64,000 nt of DNA, from positions 10,446-74,445 of the forward strand of contig NZ_JBOHGB010000018.1 in assembly GCF_050699935.1 (NCBI RefSeq), read 5' to 3'. The notes beneath the pieces were generated by a model. The model did not search any database and had not been told where the DNA came from. It was given only the letters and a program-made list of their open reading frames with translations. Shown here piece by piece: positions 52,560 to 61,322 of the stretch. The stretch comes from Actinophytocola sp050699935. Lineage in GTDB: Bacteria; Actinomycetota; Actinomycetes; Mycobacteriales; Pseudonocardiaceae. The position numbers and the translations under genes were made by a program. The first letter of the stretch is position 1, and every line of letters begins with the position of its first letter.

Positions 52560-53695
52560 GGCTTCCGCCGCTCCGCCGGGATCGTCGGCGTCTGGTCGGT
52601 GCGCCCGTTCGGTCGTGCGGGCACGTCCGGTGTTTTGGGCGAGGTGGCGGTGGTGGGCGGCGTGGCGGTGTGGGGCGGGATGGCGGTTTCGGGCGGCGTG
52701 GCGGTGCGGGGCGGGGCCCCGTCGGTGGGTCGGGCGGAGGCGCGGCCCATCTCCAGCCGCCGCCACTTGCGGCGTTGCCGCCGGGTCATCCGGGCCGGCC
52801 ACATCTCCTGGATGGCCGCGTTGAAGTACGCGCCGATCACGATCGCGAGCCCGATGAAGAAGGCGAACAGCAGGAACGCGATCGGCGTCGCGAGCGCGCC
52901 GTAGGTGTAGCCGGTCGTGGTGATCCACGAGATGTAGAGCCGCAACACGATACTGGACAGCAGGAACACGATCATCGCGAGCACCGCGCCCGGCAGCCCG
53001 CGGTGCCACGGCAGCTTGCGCGGCAGCGCCAGTTTGTACAGCGTCGCCAGCGCCAGCACGAGGAGCACGCCCAGCGTCGGGTAGTAGAGCAGGTCCACCC
53101 AGAACGAGATGTCCGGCCGCCAGGCGACCGGGAACAGCTTCGGCAGCAGCTCCGGGCCCAGCGCCAGGATCGGCAGCCCGACCACCAGCAGCCCCAGCGA
53201 CACCAGGTAGAGCAGCAGCGCGAAGAGCCGCTGCCACACCTCGTTGCGCACGCCGTACTGGTCGTGCGCGACGGTGATCGCGTCGACGAACGACGACATC
53301 GCCGACGAGCCGGCCCACAGTGAGATCAGGAACCCGACGGTGAGGATCTCGCCGCGCCCGTGCCGCAGGATGTCGTCCACTGTCGGCTCGATGATCTGCT
53401 CGACGACGTTGGCGCTGAACGCGGTCCGCGACCACTCGATGATCGCGGCGTGCACCTGGTCGATCACGCCCTGGCCGAGCCACTGGCCCACGTAGCCGAG
53501 GCTGCCGAGAAGGCCCAGCAGCAGCGGCGGCAGCGACAACACCTGCCAGAACGCCGCCTCGGCCGCCTCGGAGAACAGGTTGCCGTCCCACGCCTTCGCC
53601 CACGTGCGCTTCAGCAGCCGCAGGGGGCTGCGCCGTAGCAGGGCGCCGGTCCGCTGCGCCGCGTTGCGGGTCGGGTGTTGTGGCTGTGGACTCAT
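52556..53695 (-). CDS. YihY/virulence factor BrkB family membrane protein
   Basis: 379 residues with six membrane helices and the family pattern NLFSEAAEAAFWQVLSLPPL near the N-terminus, then GSSAMSSFVDAITVAHD and ITTTGYTYGALATPIAFLLF. The C-terminal 60 residues are cytoplasmic and Thr/Pro-rich, encoded by an 18-bp tandem repeat. Function of the family is unclear. The ATG at 53695 was chosen; ATG 53710 is five codons longer. Divergent from the helicase gene and overlapping the VOC gene start. Confidence 0.88.
   Translation of the reverse strand: MSPQPQHPTRNAAQRTGALLRRSPLRLLKRTWAKAWDGNLFSEAAEAAFWQVLSLPPLLLGLLGSLGYVGQWLGQGVIDQVHAAIIEWSRTAFSANVVEQIIEPTVDDILRHGRGEILTVGFLISLWAGSSAMSSFVDAITVAHDQYGVRNEVWQRLFALLLYLVSLGLLVVGLPILALGPELLPKLFPVAWRPDISFWVDLLYYPTLGVLLVLALATLYKLALPRKLPWHRGLPGAVLAMIVFLLSSIVLRLYISWITTTGYTYGALATPIAFLLFAFFIGLAIVIGAYFNAAIQEMWPARMTRRQRRKWRRLEMGRASARPTDGAPPRTATPPETAIPPHTATPPTTATSPKTPDVPARPNGRTDQTPTIPAERRKP
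52644..52715. repeat. 18-bp in-frame tandem repeat in the YihY gene
   Basis: Four units of 18 bp (52644, 52662, 52680, 52698), consensus RTGGCGGTGBGGGGCGGS. On the coding strand they encode six-residue blocks such as TATPPT, TAIPPH and TATPPE in the cytoplasmic tail. Confidence 0.8.
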
Positions 53696-53856
53696 GTCAA
53701 GCTCAAGCATGGTGCATTGGCACATGATCGGCGCGACCCGTCCGGAACTTCGCCTGTCGTGTCGCCACCTCCCGGCCGGTGCCCCGCAGGTACAGTCGGC
53801 CTCGCCCTCAATGATGTCCCTTGGGGGCTTTGCCGTGCCCGGACGAGCAGGGGGAG

Positions 53857-55593
53857 ATGGTGACGGCCGAGCCGATCGAGCAGGGAGCCGCGCAGGCACC
53901 CACGACAGCCCGGCCGTTGCGTGCCTGGCAGCGCCGCGCGATCACGAAGTACCTGGCCGCGGGGCCGAAGGACTTCCTCGCGGTGGCCACGCCCGGCGCC
54001 GGCAAGACCGTGTTCGGGCTGCGGGTGGCCGCGGAGCTGCTGGCCGACCGGATCGTCGAGCAGGTCACGATCGTCACGCCGACCGAGCACCTCAAGCACC
54101 AGTGGGCGGCCGCCGCGGCCACGGCCGGCATCTCGATCGACCCGAACTTCCGCAACGGGGCGGGCGCCACGTCCAGCGACTACCGCGGCGTCGCCGTCAC
54201 CTACGCCCAGGTCGCCGCCCATCCGATGCTGCACCGGGTGCGCACCGAGCACCGCAAGACGCTGGTCGTGCTCGACGAGATCCACCACGGCGGGGACGCC
54301 AAGTCCTGGGGTGACGCGATCCGCGAGGCGTTCACACCGGCCACCCGCCGGCTCGCGCTCACCGGCACCCCGTTCCGCAGCGACGACTCGCAGATCCCGT
54401 TCGTGGTCTACGAACCGGACGGTAGCGGCTTCCTGCGCAGCGTGGCCGACCACACCTACGGCTACGCCGAGGCGCTGGCCGACGGCGTGGTCCGGCCGGT
54501 GGTCTTCCTCGCCTACTCCGGCGAGGCGAGCTGGCGGACCAGCGCGGGCGAGGAGTTCACCGCGCGGCTCGGCGAGCCGATGACGGCCGAGCAGACCGCG
54601 CGTGCCTGGCGGACGGCGCTCGACCCGCTCGGCGAGTGGATCCCGGCCGTGCTGGGCGCCGCCGACGTGCGGCTCGCCCAGCTGCGCCAGACCGTGCCCG
54701 ACGCGGCCGGCCTGGTGATCGCCTCGGACCACGAGTCCGCCAAGGCGTACGTGAAGATCCTCGCCCGCACCACCGGCCATGACCCGGTCGTCGTGCTCTC
54801 CGACGACCCCAGGGCCTCCGCCCGCATCGCCGAGTTCGCCGAGTCCGACGACCGGTGGCTCGTCGCCGTACGGATGGTCAGCGAGGGCGTGGACGTGCCG
54901 CGGCTGGCCGTCGGCGTGTACGCGACGAGCGCGTCGACCCCGCTGTTCTTCGCCCAGGCGGTCGGCCGCTTCGTCCGCGCCCGCCGTCCCGGCGAGACCG
55001 CGAGCGTGTTCCTGCCCAGCGTGCCGGTGCTGCTCGAGCTCGCGAGCCAGCTCGAGGCCCAGCGCGACCACGTGCTCGGCAAGCCGGACCGGGAGTCCGA
55101 CGGCTGGGACGACGAGCTGCTGCTCGACGCGAACCGGGTCAAGGACGAGCCCGGCGAGGAGGAGAAGGCGTACACCGCGTTGTCCGCGTCGGCGGAGCTC
55201 GACCAGGTGATCTACGACGGCTCGTCGTTCGGCACGGCCGCGTTCGCCGGGTCCGCGGAGGAGCAGGAGTACCTCGGGCTGCCGGGCCTGCTCGAGCCCG
55301 ACCAGGTGCGCGCGTTGCTTCGCCAGCGGCAGACCGAGCAGCTCACGGAGCGTTCCCGCCGGGCCGTGCAGCGCCAGCCGGAGGTCGCGCCGCAACGGTC
55401 GCGGACAGTGGCCGAACGGCTGGCGTCGCTGCGCAAGGAGCTCAACACGTTGGTCGCGATGTACCACCATCGCACCGGAAAGCCGCACGGCATGATCCAC
55501 AGCGAGCTACGGAGAGTGTGCTCCGGACCGCCCACGGCGATGGCGTCCGTCGAGCAGCTCGAGGAGCGGATCGCTACGCTGCGTTCCTGGTAG
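53857..55593 (+). CDS. DEAD/DEAH-box (SF2, XPB/RapA-like) helicase
   Basis: 578 residues. RecA-like domain 1: LRAWQRRAITKYL, Walker A VATPGAGKT (about 43-51), DEIHH in place of DEAH, TGTPFRSDD. RecA-like domain 2: RMVSEGVDVPRLAVGVYAT (about 345) and QAVGRFVRAR with the arginine finger. A C-terminal helical part (about 430-578) has no recognised domain. Likely ATP-driven DNA or RNA remodelling; a restriction or defence role is not supported by the neighbours. ATG 53857 abuts GGGGAG, so GTG 53860 may be the true start. Confidence 0.88.
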   Translation: MVTAEPIEQGAAQAPTTARPLRAWQRRAITKYLAAGPKDFLAVATPGAGKTVFGLRVAAELLADRIVEQVTIVTPTEHLKHQWAAAAATAGISIDPNFRNGAGATSSDYRGVAVTYAQVAAHPMLHRVRTEHRKTLVVLDEIHHGGDAKSWGDAIREAFTPATRRLALTGTPFRSDDSQIPFVVYEPDGSGFLRSVADHTYGYAEALADGVVRPVVFLAYSGEASWRTSAGEEFTARLGEPMTAEQTARAWRTALDPLGEWIPAVLGAADVRLAQLRQTVPDAAGLVIASDHESAKAYVKILARTTGHDPVVVLSDDPRASARIAEFAESDDRWLVAVRMVSEGVDVPRLAVGVYATSASTPLFFAQAVGRFVRARRPGETASVFLPSVPVLLELASQLEAQRDHVLGKPDRESDGWDDELLLDANRVKDEPGEEEKAYTALSASAELDQVIYDGSSFGTAAFAGSAEEQEYLGLPGLLEPDQVRALLRQRQTEQLTERSRRAVQRQPEVAPQRSRTVAERLASLRKELNTLVAMYHHRTGKPHGMIHSELRRVCSGPPTAMASVEQLEERIATLRSW

Positions 55594-55700
55594 CGGTCAA
55601 CGGCCGCATTGCGGGCGGATAGCCCGTTCGTTGCCAAACTGTGTCGTACCCGAGGCGCGAAATGCCGGATTGTGCCTTCCATCACTGCTCGCGCGGGCAT

Positions 55701-55719
55701 ATGTTGTGCACCGCAACAT
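55701..55719. promoter_or_regulatory. palindrome ahead of the sugar ABC operon, candidate ROK operator
   Basis: ATGTTGTGCACCGCAACAT is an 8-3-8 inverted repeat with one mismatch, 30 bases before the xylF-like start. Position and size fit an operator for the ROK regulator encoded as the fourth gene of the operon. Confidence 0.5.
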
Positions 55720-55749
55720 TTGTCCTGAGGACTGTGAAGGGACCGTTGA

Positions 55750-56871
55750 ATGCGCAGTACAAGGCTTGCTCTTCTCGCCGCGGGGGTGGGTCTGACCCTC
55801 GCCCTGTCGGCGTGTGGTGCCAACGAGGACACGGGCGGCGGCGGTGGCGGCGACACGGCCGACCAGTCCTCTGGTGGTATTCCGGTCGGCGTGATCCTCC
55901 CCGAGACGGCGACCTCGGCCCGCTGGGAGGGCTTCGACAAGCCCATGCTCGAGGCGGCGCTGAAGGCAGAGGGTCTCGACCCGGACATCCAGAACGCGCT
56001 GGGCGACGTGCAGAAGTTCAGCACGCTCGCGGACGGCATGATCAACGACGGGGTCAAGGTCCTGATCATCGCTTCCATCAACAGTGAGATCGGCGGCACG
56101 GTCGCGCAGAAGGCGCAGGCCCAGGGCATCCCGACGATCGACTACGACCGCCTCAACCTCGGCGGCAGCTCCGAGTACTACGTGTCGTTCGACAACGTGC
56201 GGGTCGGCGAGCTGCAGGGCCAGGGTCTGGCCGACGCGCTCAAGAACAAGCCGGGCGCGCAGGTGATCGAGATCGAGGGTGCGCCGACCGACAACAACGC
56301 GACGCTGTTCCACGAGGGTCAGCAGAAGGTCCTCAAGCCGCTCTACGACTCCGGCAAGCTCGAGCTGGTCCAGTCCCAGCCGATCGACAACTGGGACAAC
56401 CAGAAGGGCGGCACCACCTTCGAGCAGATCCTGACGTCCAACGGCGGCAAGGTCGACGGCGTGGTCGCGGCCAACGACGGGCTGGCCGGCGCGGTCATCA
56501 CCGTGCTCAAGAAGAACGGCCTGAACGGCAAGGTCCCGGTCACCGGCCAGGACGCCACCGCCGACGGTCTCAAGGCGATCCTCGCCGGCGACCAGTACAT
56601 GACGGTCTTCAAGCCGATCAAGCTGGAGGCCGAGGCGACCGCCAAGCTGGCCGCCGCGCTGGCCAATGGCGACACGGCCGCCGCGGACAAGATCGCGACC
56701 GACACGACCGAGGACCCCGAGGGCAACCGCCAGGTCAAGTCCGTCCTGGAGGAGCCGTTCCTGATCACCAAGAACGAGGTCAAGCGGGTCATCGACGAGG
56801 GCTACGTGAAGGCCGACGAGGTGTGCACCGGCGCGCTCCAGGCCGTCTGCACCCAGCTCGGCATCACCTGA
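55750..56871 (+). CDS. xylF: sugar-binding lipoprotein of ABC importer (XylF-like)
   Basis: 373 residues. Signal peptide with lipobox ALSAC (Cys22), a Gly-rich linker, then a periplasmic binding protein domain of the xylose/ribose group: VGVILPETATSARWEGFDKP, the hinge-region TIDYDRLNLGGSSEYYVSFDN and VTGQDATADGLKAILAGDQYMTV (in part). Binds a monosaccharide outside the cell; xylose is likely but not certain. ATG at 55750 with GAAGGGA 8 bases upstream. Followed by a strong hairpin before the ATPase gene. Confidence 0.88.
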   Translation: MRSTRLALLAAGVGLTLALSACGANEDTGGGGGGDTADQSSGGIPVGVILPETATSARWEGFDKPMLEAALKAEGLDPDIQNALGDVQKFSTLADGMINDGVKVLIIASINSEIGGTVAQKAQAQGIPTIDYDRLNLGGSSEYYVSFDNVRVGELQGQGLADALKNKPGAQVIEIEGAPTDNNATLFHEGQQKVLKPLYDSGKLELVQSQPIDNWDNQKGGTTFEQILTSNGGKVDGVVAANDGLAGAVITVLKKNGLNGKVPVTGQDATADGLKAILAGDQYMTVFKPIKLEAEATAKLAAALANGDTAAADKIATDTTEDPEGNRQVKSVLEEPFLITKNEVKRVIDEGYVKADEVCTGALQAVCTQLGIT

Positions 56872-56880
56872 TCCGGTCGA

Positions 56881-56926
56881 CCCTGACAGGCCGCGCCCGG
56901 CGCTGCGGGCGCGGCCTGCCTCAGGG
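56881..56926 (+). terminator. intra-operon hairpin between xylF and xylG
   Basis: A 12-bp stem (56887-56898 with 56907-56918) extended by CCCTGA/TCAGGG (56881-56886 with 56921-56926) around a 2-base bulge. It lies between the binding-protein gene and the ATPase gene, so it probably lowers expression of the transporter core relative to the binding protein. Confidence 0.65.
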
Positions 56927-56942
56927 GTGAGGAGGAAATTCC

Positions 56943-57716
56943 GTGAGTGAGCCCCTACTCGAGCTGGTCGGGATCAACAAGAGCTTCGGCCCCGTGCACG
57001 TCTTGCACGACGTGGACTTCACGGTCCGGGCCGGCGAGGTCACCGCACTCGTGGGCGACAACGGCGCGGGCAAGTCGACGCTGATCAAGTGCGTCGCGGG
57101 CATCTACCCAATGGACTCCGGGCAGGTCCGCTTCCGCGGCGAGGACGTCACCATCCACAGCCCGCGCGAGGCCGCCGACCTCGGCATCGAGGTCGTGTAC
57201 CAGGACCTCGCGCTGGCCGACAACCTCGATGTCGTGCAGAACATGTTCCTCGGCCGGGAGCGTGGCACTCGCTGGCTGATGGACGAGGCGAGCATGGAGA
57301 AGGCCGCCCGGGAGACGCTCGCGTCGCTCTCGGTGCGCACGGTCAAGTCGGTCCGCACGCTGGTCAAGCAGCTCTCCGGTGGGCAGCGGCAGACCGTGGC
57401 GATCGCCAAGGCGGTGTTGTGGGACAGCAAGGTCGTCCTGCTCGACGAGCCGACGGCCGCACTCGGCGTCGCGCAGACGCGGCAGGTGCTGGACCTGGTG
57501 CGGCGGTTGGCCGAGCAGGGCCTCGGCGTCGTGCTGATCAGCCACAACATGGCCGACGTGTTCGAGGTCGCCGACCGGATCTCCACGCTGTACCTCGGCC
57601 GGCTCGTCGCCGACCTGCCGGCGAAGGAGATCACGCACAGCCAGGTCGTCGAGCTGATCACAGCCGGCCGGTCCGGTGATCTCGGCCTCGCCCGGCCCGA
57701 GCAAGCCACTCTCTGA
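56943..57716 (+). CDS. xylG: sugar ABC transporter ATP-binding protein (single domain)
   Basis: 257 residues, one ABC domain: Walker A GDNGAGKST (about 40-48), signature QLSGGQRQTVAIAKAV, Walker B VVLLDEPTAALG, switch His in ISHNMADVFEVADR. E. coli XylG and RbsA have two fused domains, so this is the half-size, FrcA-like form that must work as a homodimer. GTG at 56943 after GGAGGAA. Followed by the permease gene after 21 bases. Confidence 0.9.
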   Translation: MSEPLLELVGINKSFGPVHVLHDVDFTVRAGEVTALVGDNGAGKSTLIKCVAGIYPMDSGQVRFRGEDVTIHSPREAADLGIEVVYQDLALADNLDVVQNMFLGRERGTRWLMDEASMEKAARETLASLSVRTVKSVRTLVKQLSGGQRQTVAIAKAVLWDSKVVLLDEPTAALGVAQTRQVLDLVRRLAEQGLGVVLISHNMADVFEVADRISTLYLGRLVADLPAKEITHSQVVELITAGRSGDLGLARPEQATL

Positions 57717-57737
57717 TCTCACCCGAGGACCTCCCCC

Positions 57738-59168
57738 ATGACGGAAACCCCGGCCAAGTCCGACACCGCGTCCAACGGCGGCGCGATCTCCGACTTCGGC
57801 ATCGACAGCACGTCCCAGTCCAGCGGTGAGGCGATCCGCGACTACTTCGCGCGGTTGCGGGGCGGCGAGCTCGGCTCGCTGCCGGCCCTGCTCGGTCTCG
57901 CCGTACTGGTGATCGTGTTCTCGGTGCTCTCCGACAACTTCTTCACGCTGAACAACACCGCGAACCTGGTCGCCCAGGGCGCCGGCAAGATGATCATCGC
58001 GATGGGCCTCGTCTACGTCTTGCTGGTGGGCGAGATCGACCTGTCCGCGGGCACCCTGTCCGGCGTCTGCGCGGCTGTGATGGCCATGCACTACGTGCGT
58101 GCCGGCAACCTGCTCGGCGGCATGGGAACCACCGTGTTCTACGTGTTCGTCTTCGGCCTGGTCGCCGCCGCGGCGCTCGCGCTGCTGATGCGCATCTGGG
58201 CCGGTGCCGTGCTGAGCCTCGTCGCGGTCGTCATGGCACTGCTCGGCGTCGCGCCCAACGCGTGGCTGGAGATGCTGCTCGCGGTGTGCGTCGGCGCGGC
58301 GATCGGCTGCATCACCGGTTTCATGGTGTCCAAGATCGGTATGCCGTCGTTCGTGGTGACGCTGGCGCTGTTCATCACCTGGCAGGGCGTGATCCTGCAG
58401 TTCATCGGTGAGGGCGGCGTGTTCGGCATCCGCACGTCGCCGGTGCTGTTCAACGTCGCCAATGGCAGCCTGTCGGTGTTGGGCAGCTGGGTGCTGTGCG
58501 TCATCGCGGCCGGCGGCTACGCGCTCGTGGTGCTCGGCGAGCACTTCTTCCGGCTGCGCAGGGGACTGGTGACCCAGCCGACGCCGATCGTGCTGGCCAA
58601 GTCCGGCGCCGTCGCCGCGCTCGCGATCGTGCTGACCTGGCTGCTGACGCTGAACCGCTCGCCGAACCCGGACCTCGTGACGATCCGCGGCGTGCCCTAC
58701 GTCGTGCCGGTCATCCTGGGCCTGCTCGTGGTCGGGACCTACGTGCTCAACCGGACCCGCTACGGCCGGCACATCTACGCGGTCGGCGGTAACGCCGAGG
58801 CCGCCCGCCGCGCCGGTATCAACGTGGGCAAGATCAGGGCGAGCGTCTTCGTGGTGTCCGCCAGTGCGGCGGCCATCGGCGCGATCGTGTACTCGTCCAA
58901 GGCGGGCTCGGTCGACCCGCAGGCCGGTGGGTTGAACACGCTGCTGTTCGCCGTCGGCGCGGCCGTGATCGGTGGGACGTCCCTGTTCGGCGGCCGGGGC
59001 AAGGTGGCCCACGCGGTGATCGGCGGCCTGGTGCTCGCGGTCGTGGAGAACGGCCTGGGGCTCCTCCACCAGCCCGCCGCGATCGTCAACATCATCACCG
59101 GGCTCGTGCTGCTGCTGGCCGCCACGGTCGACGCGCTGTCCCGGCGGAGGGCCGCGGTCGCGGGCTGA
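57738..59168 (+). CDS. xylH: sugar ABC transporter permease (XylH-like)
   Basis: 476 residues. Branched-chain/ribose-type permease with about ten to twelve membrane helices. The family's conserved ALVYVLLVGEIDLSAGTLSG-like motif is near 95 (here VYVLLVGEIDLSAGTLSGVC in part) and the cytoplasmic loop YAVGGNAEAARRAGINVGKI near 345. A hydrophilic N-terminus of 40 residues is added. The insertion of extra helices mid-protein is typical of XylH. Forms the channel with the half-size ATPase. Confidence 0.9.
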   Translation: MTETPAKSDTASNGGAISDFGIDSTSQSSGEAIRDYFARLRGGELGSLPALLGLAVLVIVFSVLSDNFFTLNNTANLVAQGAGKMIIAMGLVYVLLVGEIDLSAGTLSGVCAAVMAMHYVRAGNLLGGMGTTVFYVFVFGLVAAAALALLMRIWAGAVLSLVAVVMALLGVAPNAWLEMLLAVCVGAAIGCITGFMVSKIGMPSFVVTLALFITWQGVILQFIGEGGVFGIRTSPVLFNVANGSLSVLGSWVLCVIAAGGYALVVLGEHFFRLRRGLVTQPTPIVLAKSGAVAALAIVLTWLLTLNRSPNPDLVTIRGVPYVVPVILGLLVVGTYVLNRTRYGRHIYAVGGNAEAARRAGINVGKIRASVFVVSASAAAIGAIVYSSKAGSVDPQAGGLNTLLFAVGAAVIGGTSLFGGRGKVAHAVIGGLVLAVVENGLGLLHQPAAIVNIITGLVLLLAATVDALSRRRAAVAG

Positions 59169-59196
59169 GCGCGTTGATGCGACAGGAGCGAGGGGA

Positions 59197-60381
59197 TTGA
59201 CGAGCACCACCGGGACGCCCAGCCTGGGCGCCCGGCCCGACGAGGTGCGCCGGCACAACCGCACGGTCCTGCTCCGGAGACTGCACATCGGCGGCCCGTG
59301 CACCAGGGCGTCGCTCGCGGCTGAGCTCGGGCTCAACCGCAGCACGATCAAGGCCCTGGTGGACGGGCTCGCCGAGTCCGGTGTGGTCGAGGAGCGGGTG
59401 CCGCGGCAGCGCAGCGGGGCGGGTCGCCCATCACTGCTCGTGCTGCCGCAGCCACACGCCGCGGTCGTGCTGGCGGTCGACGTCCGGGTCGAGCAGGTGG
59501 CGATCGCGCTCGTCGGTCTCGGCGGCGAGATCCTGGGGCGCAACAGCTGGAACCTGCGCGTCCGCACCCGCGAGCCGGACGAGGTCATCAGCCACGTGAT
59601 CGACTCGACCATGGTGCTGGCGGCCGACCTCGGCGTCCGGACGGTGGCGGTGGGCGTGTCGGTGCCCGGTGTCGTCCGCCGTTCCGACGGTCACGTGCAC
59701 GAGGCGCCGAACCTGCACTGGACGAACGTGCCGCTGGGCGAGCGCCTCGGCGCGGTCTTCGACGTCCCGATCATGGTCGGGAACGACGCCGAGCTGGGCG
59801 CGCTCGCCGAGCATCTCCGCGGCACGGCCCGAGGTTCCTCAGACGCCGTCTACGTGTCGGCGGACGTCGGGGTGGGCGGCGGCGTGATCTCGGACGGGTC
59901 CGCGCTGCGCGGGACCGCCGGGTACCTGGGGGAGCTGGGGCACATGGTCGTGCACCCCGGCGGGCGGCCGTGCTACTGCGGCAGCCAGGGTTGCTGGGAG
60001 ACCGAGGTGGGCGAGCGGGCGCTGTGTCGCGCGCTGGGGCTGCGCGAGGGCTCGCCGCGCGGGGCGGTGGTGGCCGAGTTGCGCTCCCTGGCCGCGGATC
60101 CCGCCGAGATCCGGTCCCGGCTCGGGGAGTTCGCCGAGTGGCTCACGCTGGGGCTCGTCAACGTTGTGAACGTGCTCGGCCCGGAGCTCGTCGTCCTCGG
60201 CGACCTGTTCACGGCGTTGCCGGCGTCGCTGATCGCCGACGTAGCCGCCGCCGTCCGGGAGCGGTCGCTGGTGTCCCGGGCCGTCGGCGGAACCCGCATC
60301 GTGGCCTCCACCCTGGGCGGCGACGTCACCCTGCTCGGAGCCGCCGAGCTGGCCTTCGAGCCCGTCCTCGACGCCGTGTGA
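59197..60381 (+). CDS. ROK family transcriptional regulator (XylR-like)
   Basis: 394 residues. N-terminal winged helix (about 12-75: RRHNRTVLLRRLHIGGPCTR ... LGLNRSTIKALVDGLAESG), then the ROK sugar-binding domain with GVSVPGVVRR, the acidic NDAELGALAEH and the zinc motif GRPCYCGSQGCWET. Probably represses the operon until the imported sugar binds. TTG start at 59197 preceded by GGAGCGAGGGGA. The palindrome at 55701-55719 is its best candidate operator. It ends one base before the convergent WXG gene. Confidence 0.9.
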   Translation: MTSTTGTPSLGARPDEVRRHNRTVLLRRLHIGGPCTRASLAAELGLNRSTIKALVDGLAESGVVEERVPRQRSGAGRPSLLVLPQPHAAVVLAVDVRVEQVAIALVGLGGEILGRNSWNLRVRTREPDEVISHVIDSTMVLAADLGVRTVAVGVSVPGVVRRSDGHVHEAPNLHWTNVPLGERLGAVFDVPIMVGNDAELGALAEHLRGTARGSSDAVYVSADVGVGGGVISDGSALRGTAGYLGELGHMVVHPGGRPCYCGSQGCWETEVGERALCRALGLREGSPRGAVVAELRSLAADPAEIRSRLGEFAEWLTLGLVNVVNVLGPELVVLGDLFTALPASLIADVAAAVRERSLVSRAVGGTRIVASTLGGDVTLLGAAELAFEPVLDAV

Positions 60382-60382
60382 C

Positions 60383-60979
60383 CTATGGACCGACCACGAC
60401 CGTTTTCCCGGTGGCGATCTGCGCGCGCAGCTCGTCGATGTCGCGTTGGAAGCTCGCCGGATCGCCGTACACGGTCCGGATGTCGAGCCCGCCGGACCGG
60501 TCTGCCGGTCCGGACGTGAGCACCGCCGGCGGCACGTTTGCGGCGGGTTCGGGCACGCGTTCGGGCGGCTCGGGCAGCAGTGGGGGCAGCGCGTCGAGCG
60601 CCGCCGCGACCGTCCGGATGGCGACCGCGGCGGTGTGCGCCTCGGTCTGGAGCTGTCCCTGCCAACGGGCCAGGTCGTCGGCGGCGACCCCCGGCACCAC
60701 GCCGGCCCCCGCCATCCGGCCGCGCAGGTCGACCAGCGTCCGGTAGTACCGGTCGAGGTGCGTGGCAGCGTCGTCGTGCAGCTCGGCGACCTCGTACAGC
60801 CGCTTCCAGTATCGCTGCCGGAACTGGTCGAACGCCTCGCGCGCCGGACCTTCCCAACGATCGATCGCCAGATCGCGGACGGCGTCGCCCAGCGAGTCCA
60901 GCGTGTCGCGCAGGGCGCGCAGCCGCTGGACCTCACTCTCGATGGCGGTGGCGTTGCCGCGCAGCTCGGAGTTGGTCAA
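60383..60979 (-). CDS. WXG100-like type VII secretion protein with Pro-rich C-terminus
   Basis: 198 residues. The first 110 form a helical hairpin with WEG at 42-44 (the WXG turn) in AIDRWEGPAREAFDQFRQRYW. A Pro-rich segment at 130-155 and a short C-terminal part (DIRTVYGDPASFQRDIDELR) follow. No toxin domain is seen. The TTG start forms a TTGA overlap with the preceding EspC-like gene, so the two products are made together and may form a heterodimer. No ESX core genes (eccB-E) are in the window. Confidence 0.78.
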   Translation of the reverse strand: MTNSELRGNATAIESEVQRLRALRDTLDSLGDAVRDLAIDRWEGPAREAFDQFRQRYWKRLYEVAELHDDAATHLDRYYRTLVDLRGRMAGAGVVPGVAADDLARWQGQLQTEAHTAAVAIRTVAAALDALPPLLPEPPERVPEPAANVPPAVLTSGPADRSGGLDIRTVYGDPASFQRDIDELRAQIATGKTVVVGP

Positions 60980-61275
60980 CTGGCACTCGACTCCGGCCTG
61001 AGCGTGTTCGCAACGGCCTGGTCCAGGCGCTCGTACTCGTTCGCGGTGTCCGCCAACCGACTCGCCGCCTTCTCGGACAGCTCGCGAAGATCGTCGGTGC
61101 TGCGTCGGGATGCCCGGTGGAGCTTGGCCAGCGCACGTGCGAGCTCGTCGTCGCCGACCTCGTCGGGCGCGGTGAGGTACTTCAGGCTGTCGGCCTCTGC
61201 GAGCGAGTCACCCAGACCGCGCACCTGTGTGCCCGCGCGCCGCACCTCGTCGACATCGACCTCGAAGTCCGCCAC
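60976..61275 (-). CDS. EspC-like type VII secretion target protein
   Basis: 99 residues, helical hairpin of the EspC/DUF2580 type (FEVDVDEVRRAGTQVRGLGDS at the start). The C-terminal YERLD (81-85) matches the YxxxD/E export signal of type VII substrates. GTG at 61275 with GGGGGACGGAG just upstream. Paired with the WXG-like protein downstream. Secretion is inferred from the motif and the pairing. Confidence 0.75.
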   Translation of the reverse strand: MADFEVDVDEVRRAGTQVRGLGDSLAEADSLKYLTAPDEVGDDELARALAKLHRASRRSTDDLRELSEKAASRLADTANEYERLDQAVANTLRPESSAS

Positions 61276-61322
61276 TCTCCGTCCCCCTTGCGTTCGCAAA
61301 CCCCCGATCTCGGCGTCAGAGC

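Noticed and set aside
53857..55593. Helicase as part of a defence island
   Set aside because: The neighbours are a YihY membrane protein and a sugar transporter; no nuclease, methylase or other defence gene is nearby.
56955..59612. Long minus-strand open frame opposite the sugar transporter genes (885 codons)
   Set aside because: Same GC artefact; it crosses three well-supported genes on the other strand and has an Asp/His/Arg-rich composition typical of antisense frames.
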